Shown here piece by piece: positions 1 through 8,886 of a stretch of DNA of 64,000 bases. Position numbers and translations under genes: made by a program. A model generated the notes under the pieces. That model was not told the origin of the DNA, did not search any database, and saw only the letters and a list, made by a program, of their open reading frames with translations. The number at the start of each line of letters is the position of its first letter. Position 1 is the first letter of the stretch. The stretch is taken from contig NZ_AP022569.1 in assembly GCF_010727945.1 (NCBI RefSeq), positions 2,418,001-2,482,000 on the forward strand, in the 5' to 3' direction. Source of the stretch: Mycobacterium cookii. GTDB lineage: Bacteria > Actinomycetota > Actinomycetes > Mycobacteriales > Mycobacteriaceae.

Positions 1-2
1 CA

Positions 3-1073
3 CACGTCGACGAGTGGGAACGCAGCGGCGATTTACCACGCGAATTGCACCGCCGCGCAGGCCAATCCGGCCTGCTCGGCGCGAACTTCCCGGAGGCTGT
101 CGGTGGTGGCGGCGGCGACGGAGCCGACGCCGTGGTGATCTGCGAGGAATTGCACGAGGCCGGCGTCCCCGGCGGTGTGTTCGCGTCACTGTTCACCTGC
201 GGTATCGCCGTGCCGCACATGATCGAGTCGGGCGACCAGCGGCTGATCGACACTTTCGTCCGCCCGACGCTGGCCGGTGAGCTGATCGGTTCATTGGCGA
301 TCACCGAACCCGGCGGGGGCTCCGACGTCGGGCATCTACGCACCACGGCGGTCAAAGACGGCGACCACTACATCGTCAACGGCGCCAAGACCTACATCAC
401 CTCCGGCGTGCGGGCCGACTACGTCGTCACCGCGGTGCGCACCGGCGGCGCGGGCGCCGCCGGCGTTTCGCTGCTCGTCGTCGAAAAGGGCACACCAGGA
501 TTCGAAGTAACCCGCAAGCTGGACAAGATGGGCTGGCGGTCTTCGGACACCGCCGAGTTGTCCTACGTCGATGCACGGGTTCCCGCCGAGAATCTCGTCG
601 GCGCCGAGAACAGCGGCTTCGCCCAGATCGCGCAGGCCTTCGTCGCAGAACGAATCGGCCTCGCCGCGCAGGCGTATTCGAGTGCACAGCGCTGTCTGGA
701 CATCACCGTCCAGTGGTGCCGCGACCGCGAGACGTTCGGCCGTCCGCTGATATCCCGCCAGTCGGTGCAGAACACGCTGGCCGAGATGGCCCGCCGCATC
801 GACGTCGCCCGGGTCTATGCGCGCAACGTCGTCGAGCGCCAGCAAGCCGGCGAGACCAATCTGCTGGCCCAGGTGTGCTTCGCCAAGAACACCGCGGTCG
901 AAGCCGGAGAATGGGTGGCAAATCAAGGAGTTCAGTTGTTCGGCGGGATGGGCTACATGGCCGAATCCGAGATCGAACGCCAATACCGCGATATGAGGAT
1001 CCTCGGAATCGGCGGTGGAACAACCGAAATCATGACCGCACTGGCCGCCAAGACGTTGGGATATCAATCATGA
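3..1073 (+). CDS. fadE13: Acyl-CoA dehydrogenase FadE13, 5' end outside window
   Basis: Flavin-dependent acyl-CoA dehydrogenase that introduces the alpha-beta double bond into an acyl-CoA. The reading frame is already open at base 3, so roughly the first 25-30 residues lie upstream; 356 residues are visible. Seen: the acyl-CoA dehydrogenase signature around ITEPGGGSDV, the FAD/substrate region KTYITSG, and the C-terminal LFGGMGYM and RIYR-like helix (QYRDMRILGIGGGTTEI), all in the usual order. The downstream order accD2-accA2-fadE12-echA7 is that of the M. tuberculosis Rv0975c-Rv0971c operon, which gives the fadE13 name. The natural substrate is not established. The stop codon at 1071-1073 is followed directly by a degenerate repeat and then accD2. 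Confidence 0.9.
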   Translation, partial: HVDEWERSGDLPRELHRRAGQSGLLGANFPEAVGGGGGDGADAVVICEELHEAGVPGGVFASLFTCGIAVPHMIESGDQRLIDTFVRPTLAGELIGSLAITEPGGGSDVGHLRTTAVKDGDHYIVNGAKTYITSGVRADYVVTAVRTGGAGAAGVSLLVVEKGTPGFEVTRKLDKMGWRSSDTAELSYVDARVPAENLVGAENSGFAQIAQAFVAERIGLAAQAYSSAQRCLDITVQWCRDRETFGRPLISRQSVQNTLAEMARRIDVARVYARNVVERQQAGETNLLAQVCFAKNTAVEAGEWVANQGVQLFGGMGYMAESEIERQYRDMRILGIGGGTTEIMTALAAKTLGYQS

Positions 1074-1075
1074 TC

Positions 1076-1124
1076 TGTCCGCCTCCTCCCCATCGCTACG
1101 CTCTGCATCGTCGGTGGTCGCTGT
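1076..1124 (-). repeat. Degenerate solo MIRU-like repeat, antisense to the operon
   Basis: On the minus strand this stretch carries GACGATGCAGAGCGTAGCGA followed by a GGGGAGGAGG segment, the same core as the 53-bp units at 14726-14880. It occupies the junction between the fadE13 stop (TCATGA) and the accD2 start. It is a single diverged copy, and in the direction of the operon it is inverted, so it cannot supply the Shine-Dalgarno that the sense copies supply. Confidence 0.6.
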
Positions 1125-2715
1125 GATATTGCATTCCACCCTCGACCCGAGGGCCGAAGCGTACTCCGACGCGGCGGAGGCCATGATGGCCAAGCTCGCC
1201 GAGATCGACGTCGAGCACGGCAAGGCTCTGGCGGGCGGCGGACCGAAGTACGTGGAGCGCCACCACTCTCGCGGCAAGCTCACCGCTCGCGAGCGCATCG
1301 AGCTGCTGCTCGACCCCGATTCGCCGTTCCTGGAACTCAGCCCGCTGGCCGCCTACGGCAGCCAATATCAGGTCGGGGCCACCACGGTGACCGGTATCGG
1401 CGTGATCGAGGGCGTCGAATGCATGGTCACCGCGTTCGATCCCACCGTCAAAGGTGGCACCAGCAACCCGTGGACCATCAAAAAAGGCTTCCGCGCCAAC
1501 CAGATTGCCTTGGAAAACCGGTTGCCGGTGATTACCTTGGTGGAGTCGGGTGGCGGTGACCTGACCGTCCAGAAGGAGATCTTCATCCCGGGCGGGCAAC
1601 AGTTCCGCGACTTGACCCGGCTGTCGGCGGCCGGGATCCCCACCATCGCCTTGGTGTTCGGCAACTCAACCGCGGGTGGTGCCTACGTGCCGGGTATGTC
1701 CGATCACGTGGTGATGATCAAGGAACGCTCCAAGGTGTTCCTTGCCGGTCCCCCGCTGGTGAAGATGGCCACCGGCGAGGAATCCGACGACGAATCGCTG
1801 GGTGGTGCCGAAATGCATGCCCGCATTTCGGGTTTGGCCGACTACTTCGCCGCCGACGAACTCGACGCGATCCGGATCGGGCGCCGCATCGTGGCCCGGC
1901 TGAACTGGCGCAAACAGGGACCGGCGCCCGGGCCGGTCATCGAGCCGCTGCTCGATGCCGAAGAGCTGATCGGCATTGTGCCGGCTGACCTACGCATCCC
2001 GTTCGATCCCCGCGAGGTGATCGCCCGCATCGTGGACGGCTCCGAATTCGACGAATTCAAGCCGATGTACGGCTCGTCGCTGGTGACCGGCTGGGCGAGG
2101 CTGCACGGCTACCCGCTCGGCATTCTGGCCAACCACCGCGGCGTGCTGTTCAGCGAGGAATCACAGAAGGCCACCCAGTTCATCCAGTTGGCCAACCGCT
2201 ACGACACGTCACTGTTGTTCCTGCACAACACCACCGGATACATGGTGGGCAAGGACTACGAGGAAGGCGGCATGATCAAGCACGGCTCGATGATGATCAA
2301 CGCCGTCTCCAACTCGACCGTCCCGCACATCTCGCTGCTGATCGGCGCGTCGTACGGTGCCGGCCACTATGGCATGTGCGGGCGCGCCTACGATCCCCGG
2401 TTCCTATTCGCCTGGCCCAGCGCCAAATCCGCGATCATGGGTGGCGCGCAGCTGGCGGGCGTGCTGTCGATCGTGGCACGGGCGGCGGCCGAGGCCCGCG
2501 GCCAGCAGGTCGACGAGGAGGCCGACGCCGCGATGCGGGCCGCCGTCGAAGGCCAGATCGAGGCCGAGTCGCTGCCGATGGTGCTCTCCGGCATGCTCTA
2601 CGACGACGGCGTGATCGACCCGCGCGACACCCGCACCGTGCTGGGAATGTGTCTGTCCGCCATCGCCAATGGCCCGATCAAAGGGACGTCGAACTTCGGC
2701 GTCTTCCGGATGTGA
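1123..2715 (+). CDS. accD2: Acyl-CoA carboxylase beta subunit (carboxyltransferase) AccD2
   Basis: Carboxyltransferase subunit that moves CO2 from carboxybiotin on AccA2 to an acyl-CoA. With the GTG at 1123 the protein is 530 residues and begins ILHSTLDP, matching the LHSTIDP start I recall for M. tuberculosis AccD2; an in-frame GTG at 1114 would add three residues that lie inside the repeat. Seen: ESGGGDLTVQKE in the N-terminal half, the GNSTAGGAYVPGMSDHVV segment, GPPLVKMATGEE, and in the second crotonase-fold half LHNTTGYMVGKDYEEGGM and GASYGAGHYGMCGRAY. These are the features of the methylcrotonyl/geranyl-CoA type of carboxyltransferase. Six bases separate it from accA2. Confidence 0.93.
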   Translation: MILHSTLDPRAEAYSDAAEAMMAKLAEIDVEHGKALAGGGPKYVERHHSRGKLTARERIELLLDPDSPFLELSPLAAYGSQYQVGATTVTGIGVIEGVECMVTAFDPTVKGGTSNPWTIKKGFRANQIALENRLPVITLVESGGGDLTVQKEIFIPGGQQFRDLTRLSAAGIPTIALVFGNSTAGGAYVPGMSDHVVMIKERSKVFLAGPPLVKMATGEESDDESLGGAEMHARISGLADYFAADELDAIRIGRRIVARLNWRKQGPAPGPVIEPLLDAEELIGIVPADLRIPFDPREVIARIVDGSEFDEFKPMYGSSLVTGWARLHGYPLGILANHRGVLFSEESQKATQFIQLANRYDTSLLFLHNTTGYMVGKDYEEGGMIKHGSMMINAVSNSTVPHISLLIGASYGAGHYGMCGRAYDPRFLFAWPSAKSAIMGGAQLAGVLSIVARAAAEARGQQVDEEADAAMRAAVEGQIEAESLPMVLSGMLYDDGVIDPRDTRTVLGMCLSAIANGPIKGTSNFGVFRM

Positions 2716-2721
2716 TCGCCG

Positions 2722-4704
2722 GTGTCAATTAATCGAGTACTTGTCGCCAATCGCGGGGAGATCGCCCGGCGCGTGTTCGCCACGTGCCGGCGGCTGGGCC
2801 TGGGCACGGTCGCGGTGGACACCGACCCGGACGCCGACGCGCCACATGTGGCCGAGGCAGACGCCCGGGTGCGCCTGCCGAAGGTCAACGACTATCTCAA
2901 CACCGAGGCGCTGATCGCCGCAGCCCGCGCCGCCGGAGCCGACGCGGTGCATCCGGGCTACGGGTTCCTTTCGGAGAACGCCGAATTCGCCAAGGCCGTC
3001 GCCGATGCGGGCCTGACCTGGATCGGTCCCCCGATCGACGCGGTGCGCGCGATGGGCTCCAAGATCGAATCCAAGAAGATGATGGCGGCGGCCGGTGTTC
3101 CGGTGCTCGACGAACTCGACCCGGAATCGGTCACCACCGCCCAACTGCCGGTGCTGGTCAAGGCATCCTCCGGCGGCGGCGGGCGCGGCATGCGGGTGGT
3201 GCATGAATTGGACGCATTGCCAAGCGAAGTCGCCGCCGCTCAGCGTGAGGCCCAATCGGCATTCGGCGATCCGACCGTGTTCTGCGAGCGCTATCTGCCC
3301 ACCGGACATCACGTCGAGGTCCAGGTCATGGCCGACACCCACGGCACCGTGTGGGCCGTCGGCGAACGGGAATGCTCGATCCAGCGTCGACACCAGAAGA
3401 TCATCGAAGAAGCGCCGTCGCCGTTGGTCGAGCGGGTACCGGGCATGCGGGCCAAGCTGTTCGAGGCGGCCAGGCTGGCTGCCGGCGCGATCGGCTACAC
3501 CGGGGCGGGCACCGTGGAGTTCCTCGCCGATAACGACGGCGAGTTCTACTTCCTGGAGATGAACACCCGACTGCAGGTCGAGCACCCGGTCACCGAGGAG
3601 ACCACCGGACTCGACCTGGTCGAGCTGCAGATCCACGTTGCCGACGGCGGCCGGTTGGATGCTGAACCACCAGCGGCACAAGGATATTCGATCGAGGCGC
3701 GGCTGTACGCCGAGGATCCGGCCAAGGACTGGCAGCCTCAGGCGGGCCTGGTGCAGCACATCGACGTGCCGACGGCGCGCACCAAGTTCGCCACCCTCGG
3801 CGCGCGCACGGGAATCCGGCTGGACTCCGGCATCGTCGACGGGTCGGTCGTCTCGATCCACTACGACCCGATGCTGGCCAAGGTCATCTCGTATGCCCCG
3901 ACCCGCCACCAGGCAGCGATGGTGCTGGCCGATGCGCTGACCCGCAGCCGCATCCACGGTGTGCGCACCAACCGCGATTTGCTGGTCAACGTCTTGCGGC
4001 ACCAGGCATTTCTGGACGGCGCCACCGACACGGCGTTCTTCGCCACCCACGACCTGGCCGAGCTGGCCCGTCCGCTGGTCGACGCCGAGGACATTCGGCT
4101 GTCGGCGATCGCAGCCGCGCTTGCCGATGCGGCGCACAACCGCTCGACGGCCAAGACATCCGGGGTGTTCGGCTCCATACCCAGCGGTTGGCGCAACCTG
4201 GCGTCCGGTTACCAGGTCAAAACCTATGTCGACGACAGCGGCGACGAGCACCGCGTCGAATACCGCTTCACCCGAACGGGTTTGATGCTGCCCGGTGACG
4301 AATCGCTCCAGTTGGTCTCGGCGTCGGCCGACGACGTGGTGTTGGCCGATGGCAGCGGGGTGGCCCGCAGGTACACGGTGAACCGCTACGGGCAGGACGT
4401 CTACGTCGACTCGGCGCGCGGGCCGGTTCACCTGACGGCGTTGCCACGCTTCCCCGAGCCGGGGTCGGCCGTCGAGAAAGGCTCGCTGGTAGCTCCCATG
4501 CCGGGCAACGTGATTCGGCTCGGGGCTGCGATCGGTGATGCCGTGACGGCCGGTCAGCCGCTGATCTGGCTGGAAGCGATGAAGATGGAGCACACCATCA
4601 CCGCACCGGCCGACGGCATGCTCGCCGAACTCAATGTCGACACCGGACATCAAGTGGAGGTCGGCGCCATCCTGGCGCGCGTCGAAACCCCCGAGGATTC
4701 GTAA
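2722..4704 (+). CDS. accA2: Acyl-CoA carboxylase alpha subunit (biotin carboxylase + BCCP) AccA2
   Basis: 660-residue fusion of biotin carboxylase and biotin carboxyl carrier protein. The N-terminal biotin carboxylase starts with VLVANRGEIARRV, has the glycine-rich ATP loop KASSGGGGRGMR (around residue 150) and the EMNTRLQVEHPVTEE catalytic segment (around residue 275). The C-terminal carrier domain has the biotinylation motif EAMKMEH about 45 residues from the end. The start is GTG at 2722. Together with AccD2 it should make a biotin-dependent carboxylase holoenzyme in the cytoplasm. The substrate is inferred only from context: acyl-CoA dehydrogenases on both sides and a crotonase suggest a branched-chain or isoprenoid acyl-CoA. 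Confidence 0.93.
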   Translation: MSINRVLVANRGEIARRVFATCRRLGLGTVAVDTDPDADAPHVAEADARVRLPKVNDYLNTEALIAAARAAGADAVHPGYGFLSENAEFAKAVADAGLTWIGPPIDAVRAMGSKIESKKMMAAAGVPVLDELDPESVTTAQLPVLVKASSGGGGRGMRVVHELDALPSEVAAAQREAQSAFGDPTVFCERYLPTGHHVEVQVMADTHGTVWAVGERECSIQRRHQKIIEEAPSPLVERVPGMRAKLFEAARLAAGAIGYTGAGTVEFLADNDGEFYFLEMNTRLQVEHPVTEETTGLDLVELQIHVADGGRLDAEPPAAQGYSIEARLYAEDPAKDWQPQAGLVQHIDVPTARTKFATLGARTGIRLDSGIVDGSVVSIHYDPMLAKVISYAPTRHQAAMVLADALTRSRIHGVRTNRDLLVNVLRHQAFLDGATDTAFFATHDLAELARPLVDAEDIRLSAIAAALADAAHNRSTAKTSGVFGSIPSGWRNLASGYQVKTYVDDSGDEHRVEYRFTRTGLMLPGDESLQLVSASADDVVLADGSGVARRYTVNRYGQDVYVDSARGPVHLTALPRFPEPGSAVEKGSLVAPMPGNVIRLGAAIGDAVTAGQPLIWLEAMKMEHTITAPADGMLAELNVDTGHQVEVGAILARVETPEDS

Positions 4705-4721
4705 CCAACAAGGAGATCCAC

Positions 4722-5888
4722 ATGACCGACAGCAGCTTCATCGAGAATGAAGATCGCAGGGCGCTGCGCAAGGCGGTGTCCGATTGGGCCGCCAAATACG
4801 GCAGCGAGTACTACCTGAAGAAGGCCCGCGCTCAGGAGCACACTGACGAACTGTGGTCCGAGGCAGGCAAACTCGGCTTCCTGGGGGTGAACCTGCCTGA
4901 GGAGTACGGTGGCGGCGGCGCCGGAATGTACGAGCTGTCACTGGTGATGGAAGAAATGGCGGCCGCGGGCAGCGCGCTGCTGCTGATGGTGGTCTCACCT
5001 GCCATCAACGGCACGATCATCTCCAAGTTCGGCACCGAGGAGCAGAAGAAGCGCTGGATTCCCGGTATCGCCGACGGCACCATCACGATGGCGTTCGCGA
5101 TCACCGAACCCGACGCCGGATCCAACTCGCACAAGATCACCACCACCGCACGCCGCGACGGCAGCGACTGGATCCTCAAGGGGCAGAAGGTTTACATCTC
5201 CGGCGTGGACCAGGCCCAGGCGGTGCTGGTGGTCGCCCGCTCCGAGGAGGCCAAAACCGGGAAGCTGCGGCCGGCGCTGTTCGTGGTGCCGACCGACACG
5301 CCCGGCTTCACCTACACCCCGATCGACATGGAGATCATTAGCCCGGAGCGGCAGTTCCAGGTGTTTATCGACGACGTCCGGCTGCCCAGCGACGCGCTGG
5401 TCGGCGCCGAAGATGCCGCCATCGCACAGCTTTTCGCGGGACTGAACCCGGAGCGCATCATGGGCGCGGCCAGCAGCGTCGGCATGGGGCGCTTCGCGCT
5501 CGACCGGGCCGCCGACTACGTCAAGACCCGCCAGGTGTGGGGCACGCCGATCGGCGCACACCAGGGACTGTCACATCCGTTGGCGCAGTGCCACATCGAG
5601 GTCGAACTGGCCAAGCTGATGATGCAGAAAGCCGCGACACTCTACGACAACGGCGACGACGGCGGTGCCGCCACAGCGGCCAACATGGCGAAATACGCTG
5701 CGGCCGAGGCAGCTACCCGCTCGGTCGATCAGGCCATCCAATCGATGGGCGGCAACGGGCTCACCAAGGAGTACGGCGTCGCGGCCATGATGGCCTCGGC
5801 CCGCCTCGGCAGGATCGCACCGGTCAGTCGGGAGATGGTGCTCAACTTCGTCGCGCAGACATCGCTCGGCCTGCCGCGCAGCTACTGA
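4722..5888 (+). CDS. fadE12: Acyl-CoA dehydrogenase FadE12
   Basis: Second acyl-CoA dehydrogenase of the operon, 388 residues. A clear Shine-Dalgarno AAGGAGAT precedes the ATG. Seen: the N-terminal helical domain, AFAITEPDAGSNSHK (flavin/substrate binding), GQKVYISG, and the C-terminal SMGGNGLTKEYGVAAMM. In the middle RAADYVKTRQVWGTPIG is the usual helix before the catalytic region. Two dehydrogenases in one operon, with a carboxylase between them, suggest two oxidation steps, one before and one after carboxylation, or a substrate and stereochemistry split; this is inference. The stop overlaps the echA7 start by one base (TGATG). Confidence 0.92.
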   Translation: MTDSSFIENEDRRALRKAVSDWAAKYGSEYYLKKARAQEHTDELWSEAGKLGFLGVNLPEEYGGGGAGMYELSLVMEEMAAAGSALLLMVVSPAINGTIISKFGTEEQKKRWIPGIADGTITMAFAITEPDAGSNSHKITTTARRDGSDWILKGQKVYISGVDQAQAVLVVARSEEAKTGKLRPALFVVPTDTPGFTYTPIDMEIISPERQFQVFIDDVRLPSDALVGAEDAAIAQLFAGLNPERIMGAASSVGMGRFALDRAADYVKTRQVWGTPIGAHQGLSHPLAQCHIEVELAKLMMQKAATLYDNGDDGGAATAANMAKYAAAEAATRSVDQAIQSMGGNGLTKEYGVAAMMASARLGRIAPVSREMVLNFVAQTSLGLPRSY

Positions 5889-6721
5889 TGGACCGGGTAG
5901 TCGAATACAGCGTCGACGGCCATGTGGCGCGGCTGACGCTGAATTCGCCACACAACCGCAACGCGCTGTCGGCCGCGCTGGTCGGCCAATTGCATCAGGG
6001 CCTGCGTGATGCCGCGGACGACCCGTCGGTGCGGGCCGTGGTGCTCGGCCACACCGGCAACACGTTCTGTGCCGGCGCCGATCTCTCGGCAGGGTCGCAA
6101 GCAACGAGCTCAGATCCTCGTGGCGATCGCGAGGGCGGCGCAGCCGGGCCAAGCGGGTCGCCACCATCGGCGTACGAGGCAACCGCGCAACGATCCCGGG
6201 AGATGGCGGCGCTGCTGCGCGCCATCGTCGAGTCGCCGCGGCCGGTGATCGCCGCCGTCGACGGCCACGTCCGCGCCGGCGGCATGGGCTTGGTCGCCGC
6301 CTGCGACATCGCCGTCGCCGGGTCGCAGAGCACCTTCGCGCTCACCGAAGCCCGCATCGGCGTCGCGCCGGCGATCATCTCGCTGACGCTGCTGCCGAAG
6401 CTGTCGGCGCGGGCCGCGGCGCGTTACTACCTGACCGGCGAAAAGTTCGATGCCGCCGTCGCCGCTGAGATCGGGTTGATCACCGTGGCCGCCGACGATG
6501 TCGAGGCCGCAGTGGCGTCGCTGGTAGCAGACATCGGGCGCGGGTCGCCGCAAGGGCTGGCCGCGTCCAAGGCGCTGACCACCGCGGCCATCCTCGAGGG
6601 CTTCGACCGCGACGCGGAACGACTCGGCGCCGAGTCGGCGAGGTTGTTCGTCTCCGACGAGGCCCGCGAGGGCATGTTGTCGTTCCTGGAGAAGCGGCCA
6701 CCGCGCTGGGCCGCCGGATGA
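5888..6721 (+). CDS. echA7: Enoyl-CoA hydratase/isomerase family protein EchA7
   Basis: 277-residue crotonase-fold protein, translated from the ATG that overlaps the fadE12 stop. Seen: NRNALSAAL near the N-terminus, the oxyanion-hole segment FCAGADLS, and AGGMGLVAACDIAVA. The first canonical hydratase glutamate (in GGGCELA of typical enzymes) is replaced here (AGGMGLV), whereas the second is present in LTEARIGVAP. Between the oxyanion loop and the next helix there is an extra Gly/Ser/Pro-rich loop of about 25 residues. The family can act as hydratase, isomerase or lyase; with one catalytic glutamate missing, simple hydratase chemistry should not be assumed. Its place as last gene of the carboxylase operon resembles AtuE or LiuC in terpene and leucine degradation. 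Confidence 0.85.
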   Translation: MDRVVEYSVDGHVARLTLNSPHNRNALSAALVGQLHQGLRDAADDPSVRAVVLGHTGNTFCAGADLSAGSQATSSDPRGDREGGAAGPSGSPPSAYEATAQRSREMAALLRAIVESPRPVIAAVDGHVRAGGMGLVAACDIAVAGSQSTFALTEARIGVAPAIISLTLLPKLSARAAARYYLTGEKFDAAVAAEIGLITVAADDVEAAVASLVADIGRGSPQGLAASKALTTAAILEGFDRDAERLGAESARLFVSDEAREGMLSFLEKRPPRWAAG

Positions 6722-6813
6722 CGATGCGGGCCGGATAGCGGCCCGCTGAGGAGTCCGGCAATTCAGCCACGCCGGATGACGATGCGGGCCCGGTAGCGGC
6801 CCGCTGAGGAGTC
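6713..6813. repeat. Tandem hairpin repeat, two 43-bp copies, period 58 bp
   Basis: Copies lie at 6713-6755 and 6771-6813 and agree at 41 of 43 positions by hand alignment. Each contains an inverted repeat GCGGGCC / GGCCCGC (6726-6732 with 6740-6746; 6784-6790 with 6798-6804) with a seven-base loop, followed by CTGAGGAGTC. The first copy begins inside the last codons of echA7 and includes its stop. The stems could act as a double transcription terminator between the carboxylase operon and clc; no U-tract follows. Confidence 0.75.
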
Positions 6814-6839
6814 GGGCCCGGCCATTAGGCTCCTTAGAC

Positions 6840-8201
6840 GTGCCCGCCCGAGATGTGCTGCGCAGCCTGTTCACCGGGTGGCGGCGTCCGACGACGCATC
6901 CGGTTGACGCCCAGGGCGAAAGCGCCGACAGTCTGATCGGGTTCGTGCTCGCGGCCGCCTTGGTGGGCGTGCTCACCGGAGTCAGTGCGGCAAGCTTCCG
7001 GCTCCTCCTCGAACAGGGCGCGCGACTGCGCGGACACCTCGCCCACTGGGCGCACGGCACCTGGTGGGGGTTGATCGTCGTCGTCCTCGTCTGCACGGCC
7101 GCCGCCGCCATCGCGGCCGCTCTGGTGCACCGCGTCGAACCGCATGCCGAGGGCAGCGGAATTCCGCGTGTCGAAGCGGTCGCCGACGGCCGGGTTCGAC
7201 CCGACCGATTCCGCATCCTGCCGGTCAAATACGTGGGCGGACTGCTGGCCATCAGCAGCGGCATGGCGCTCGGCCGCGAAGGGCCGTCCGTTCAGATGGG
7301 TGGTACCGCTGCGGTCATGGTCGCCACCTTGACCCGCCGGAACATCGCTGACCTCCGCATCCTGGTCGCCGGCGGCGCCGCGGCCGGATTGGCCACCGCC
7401 TTCAACGCGCCCATCGCGGGCGGCGTCTTCGTCCTCGAAGAACTCGTCAAACGGTTCGACCCGCGCACCACGGTCGCCACCCTGGTGGCGTCCGCGTCCG
7501 GCTTCGCCGCCGCCCGGCTGCTGATGCCGTCGCGATACGAGTTCCACATGAAGCCGCTGGCCGACCCGCGGCTTGTGGAGTCCGGCTGGGTGCTGGCGAT
7601 CGGGCTCGTCACCGGCCTGCTCGGGGTGCTCTACAACGAGGCGGTGATGCGCGCCCTGCGCCGAGCCGACGGCAGCCGCTGGCCCAAGGAGGTTCGCGCC
7701 GCGTTGACCGGCGCGCTGGTCGGGCTGATCGTCTGGGCGGCGCCGGATCTGGCGGGCAGCGGCGACAACCTCACCCAGAACGCGCTGGTGGAACACGGCG
7801 CGCTGGTGGCCGTCGCCGGTGTGCTCGCGCTGCGGTTCGCGCTCGGTGTCGTCTCCTACGCCGCCGCCACCCCGGGCGGATTGTTCGCGCCGATGCTCGT
7901 GCTCGGCTCGCACGCCGGACTGCTGGTGGGCCTCGTCGCCGTGCACCTGACGCCGCACGTCACGCCGAGCCTGGCCGCTTGCGCTGTCATCGGCATGGCC
8001 GCCTTTTTCACCGCGTCGGTGCACGCCCCCGTCACCGGCCTGATCCTGGCGACCGAAATGACCGGCAACACCAATCAACTGCCACCCATGCTCGGAGCCT
8101 GCGCCGTCGCGATGCTCGTCGCGATCGCGCTGCGGTCTCAACCGATTTACGACCGGCTGACCCAACGCGCCGCGGAAAGCTCGGCAGCGGCAGCTGAGTG
8201 A
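6840..8201 (+). CDS. ClC-family chloride channel/transporter
   Basis: 453-residue polytopic inner-membrane protein of the ClC family. The three hallmark motifs are present: GSGIP near residue 105, GREGPSVQMG near residue 140 (with the gating glutamate, as in antiporters and gated channels) and GGLFAPMLVLG near residue 345. The C-terminal ASVHAPVTGLILATEMTG is also typical. There is no C-terminal CBS pair, so this is the short bacterial form. The start is GTG at 6840, just after the tandem hairpin repeat. M. tuberculosis has no ClC gene at this position that I can recall, so it may be a lineage-specific member of the block. Confidence 0.92.
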   Translation: MPARDVLRSLFTGWRRPTTHPVDAQGESADSLIGFVLAAALVGVLTGVSAASFRLLLEQGARLRGHLAHWAHGTWWGLIVVVLVCTAAAAIAAALVHRVEPHAEGSGIPRVEAVADGRVRPDRFRILPVKYVGGLLAISSGMALGREGPSVQMGGTAAVMVATLTRRNIADLRILVAGGAAAGLATAFNAPIAGGVFVLEELVKRFDPRTTVATLVASASGFAAARLLMPSRYEFHMKPLADPRLVESGWVLAIGLVTGLLGVLYNEAVMRALRRADGSRWPKEVRAALTGALVGLIVWAAPDLAGSGDNLTQNALVEHGALVAVAGVLALRFALGVVSYAAATPGGLFAPMLVLGSHAGLLVGLVAVHLTPHVTPSLAACAVIGMAAFFTASVHAPVTGLILATEMTGNTNQLPPMLGACAVAMLVAIALRSQPIYDRLTQRAAESSAAAAE

Positions 8202-8274
8202 GTTCTCCAACGTGGCGTAGCAGTTTGGTGAAGATCCCTTGCAGCAAAATTTGTTAGACGTAGGCTCGTCTCTG

Positions 8275-8877
8275 ATGAGCAAATCGGCCCAGCGAGGGGC
8301 GCAGGATCAGCGGAACGCGATGACGCGTGCCGGTGAGACCGACCGTATCGAGGTAGCGCAGCTACTGACCGATGCCGCGGCTCAGGGCAAGTTGCAGATG
8401 AGCGACTACGAAGACCGGCTGACCAAGGCGTACGCGGCGAAAACTTACGAGGATCTCGATCGGTTGCGGTCAGATCTGCTGGGTTCGTCGGTCAGTCCCC
8501 GGAGCGGTAGCCCGGCCAAACCCGCGCCGTCGATGCTGCTGCTGGCCATCATGAGTGCATTCGAGCGGCGGGGCCGTTGGAACGTGCCGAAGAAGCTGAC
8601 CACGTTCGCGCTGTGGGGCGGTGGCGTCATCGACCTGCGCTACGCCGACTTCACCTCCACCGATGTCGAGATTCACGCGACGTCGATCATGGGCGGCCAG
8701 ACCATCCTGCTGCCGCCCGAGGTCAACGTGGAGATCAAGGGCCACGGGGTGATGGGCGGCTTCGAACATGATGTTCCGGGCGAAGGCACGCCCGGCGCAC
8801 CGACCGTGCGCATTCACGGCTTCTCGCTGTGGGGCGGCGTCGGCATCAAGCGGAAGAACCGCAAGACCCAGCGCTGA
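8275..8877 (+). CDS. DUF1707 SHOCT-like membrane-associated protein (Rv0966c type)
   Basis: 200 residues from the ATG at 8275, the same length I recall for Rv0966c. The N-terminal part contains the DUF1707 pattern: DRIEVAQLLTDAAAQGKLQMSDYEDRL with a following AKTYEDLDRLRSDL. The C-terminal part (FALWGGGVIDLR, SIMGGQTILLPP, FSLWGGVGIKRK) is the beta-strand LiaF/DUF2154-like repeat. Such proteins are thought to be cell-envelope associated, but function is unknown. A TTG at 8239 in frame would extend it by 12 unconvincing residues. It converges on the vWA gene with nine bases between stops. Confidence 0.82.
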   Translation: MSKSAQRGAQDQRNAMTRAGETDRIEVAQLLTDAAAQGKLQMSDYEDRLTKAYAAKTYEDLDRLRSDLLGSSVSPRSGSPAKPAPSMLLLAIMSAFERRGRWNVPKKLTTFALWGGGVIDLRYADFTSTDVEIHATSIMGGQTILLPPEVNVEIKGHGVMGGFEHDVPGEGTPGAPTVRIHGFSLWGGVGIKRKNRKTQR

Positions 8878-8886
8878 ACCGCCGGC

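Noticed and set aside
2725..4653. Long open frame antisense to accA2
   Set aside because: GC-rich codon usage opens the opposite strand; composition is Arg/Asp/Gly/Val-rich without domains, and the plus-strand gene has clear motifs.
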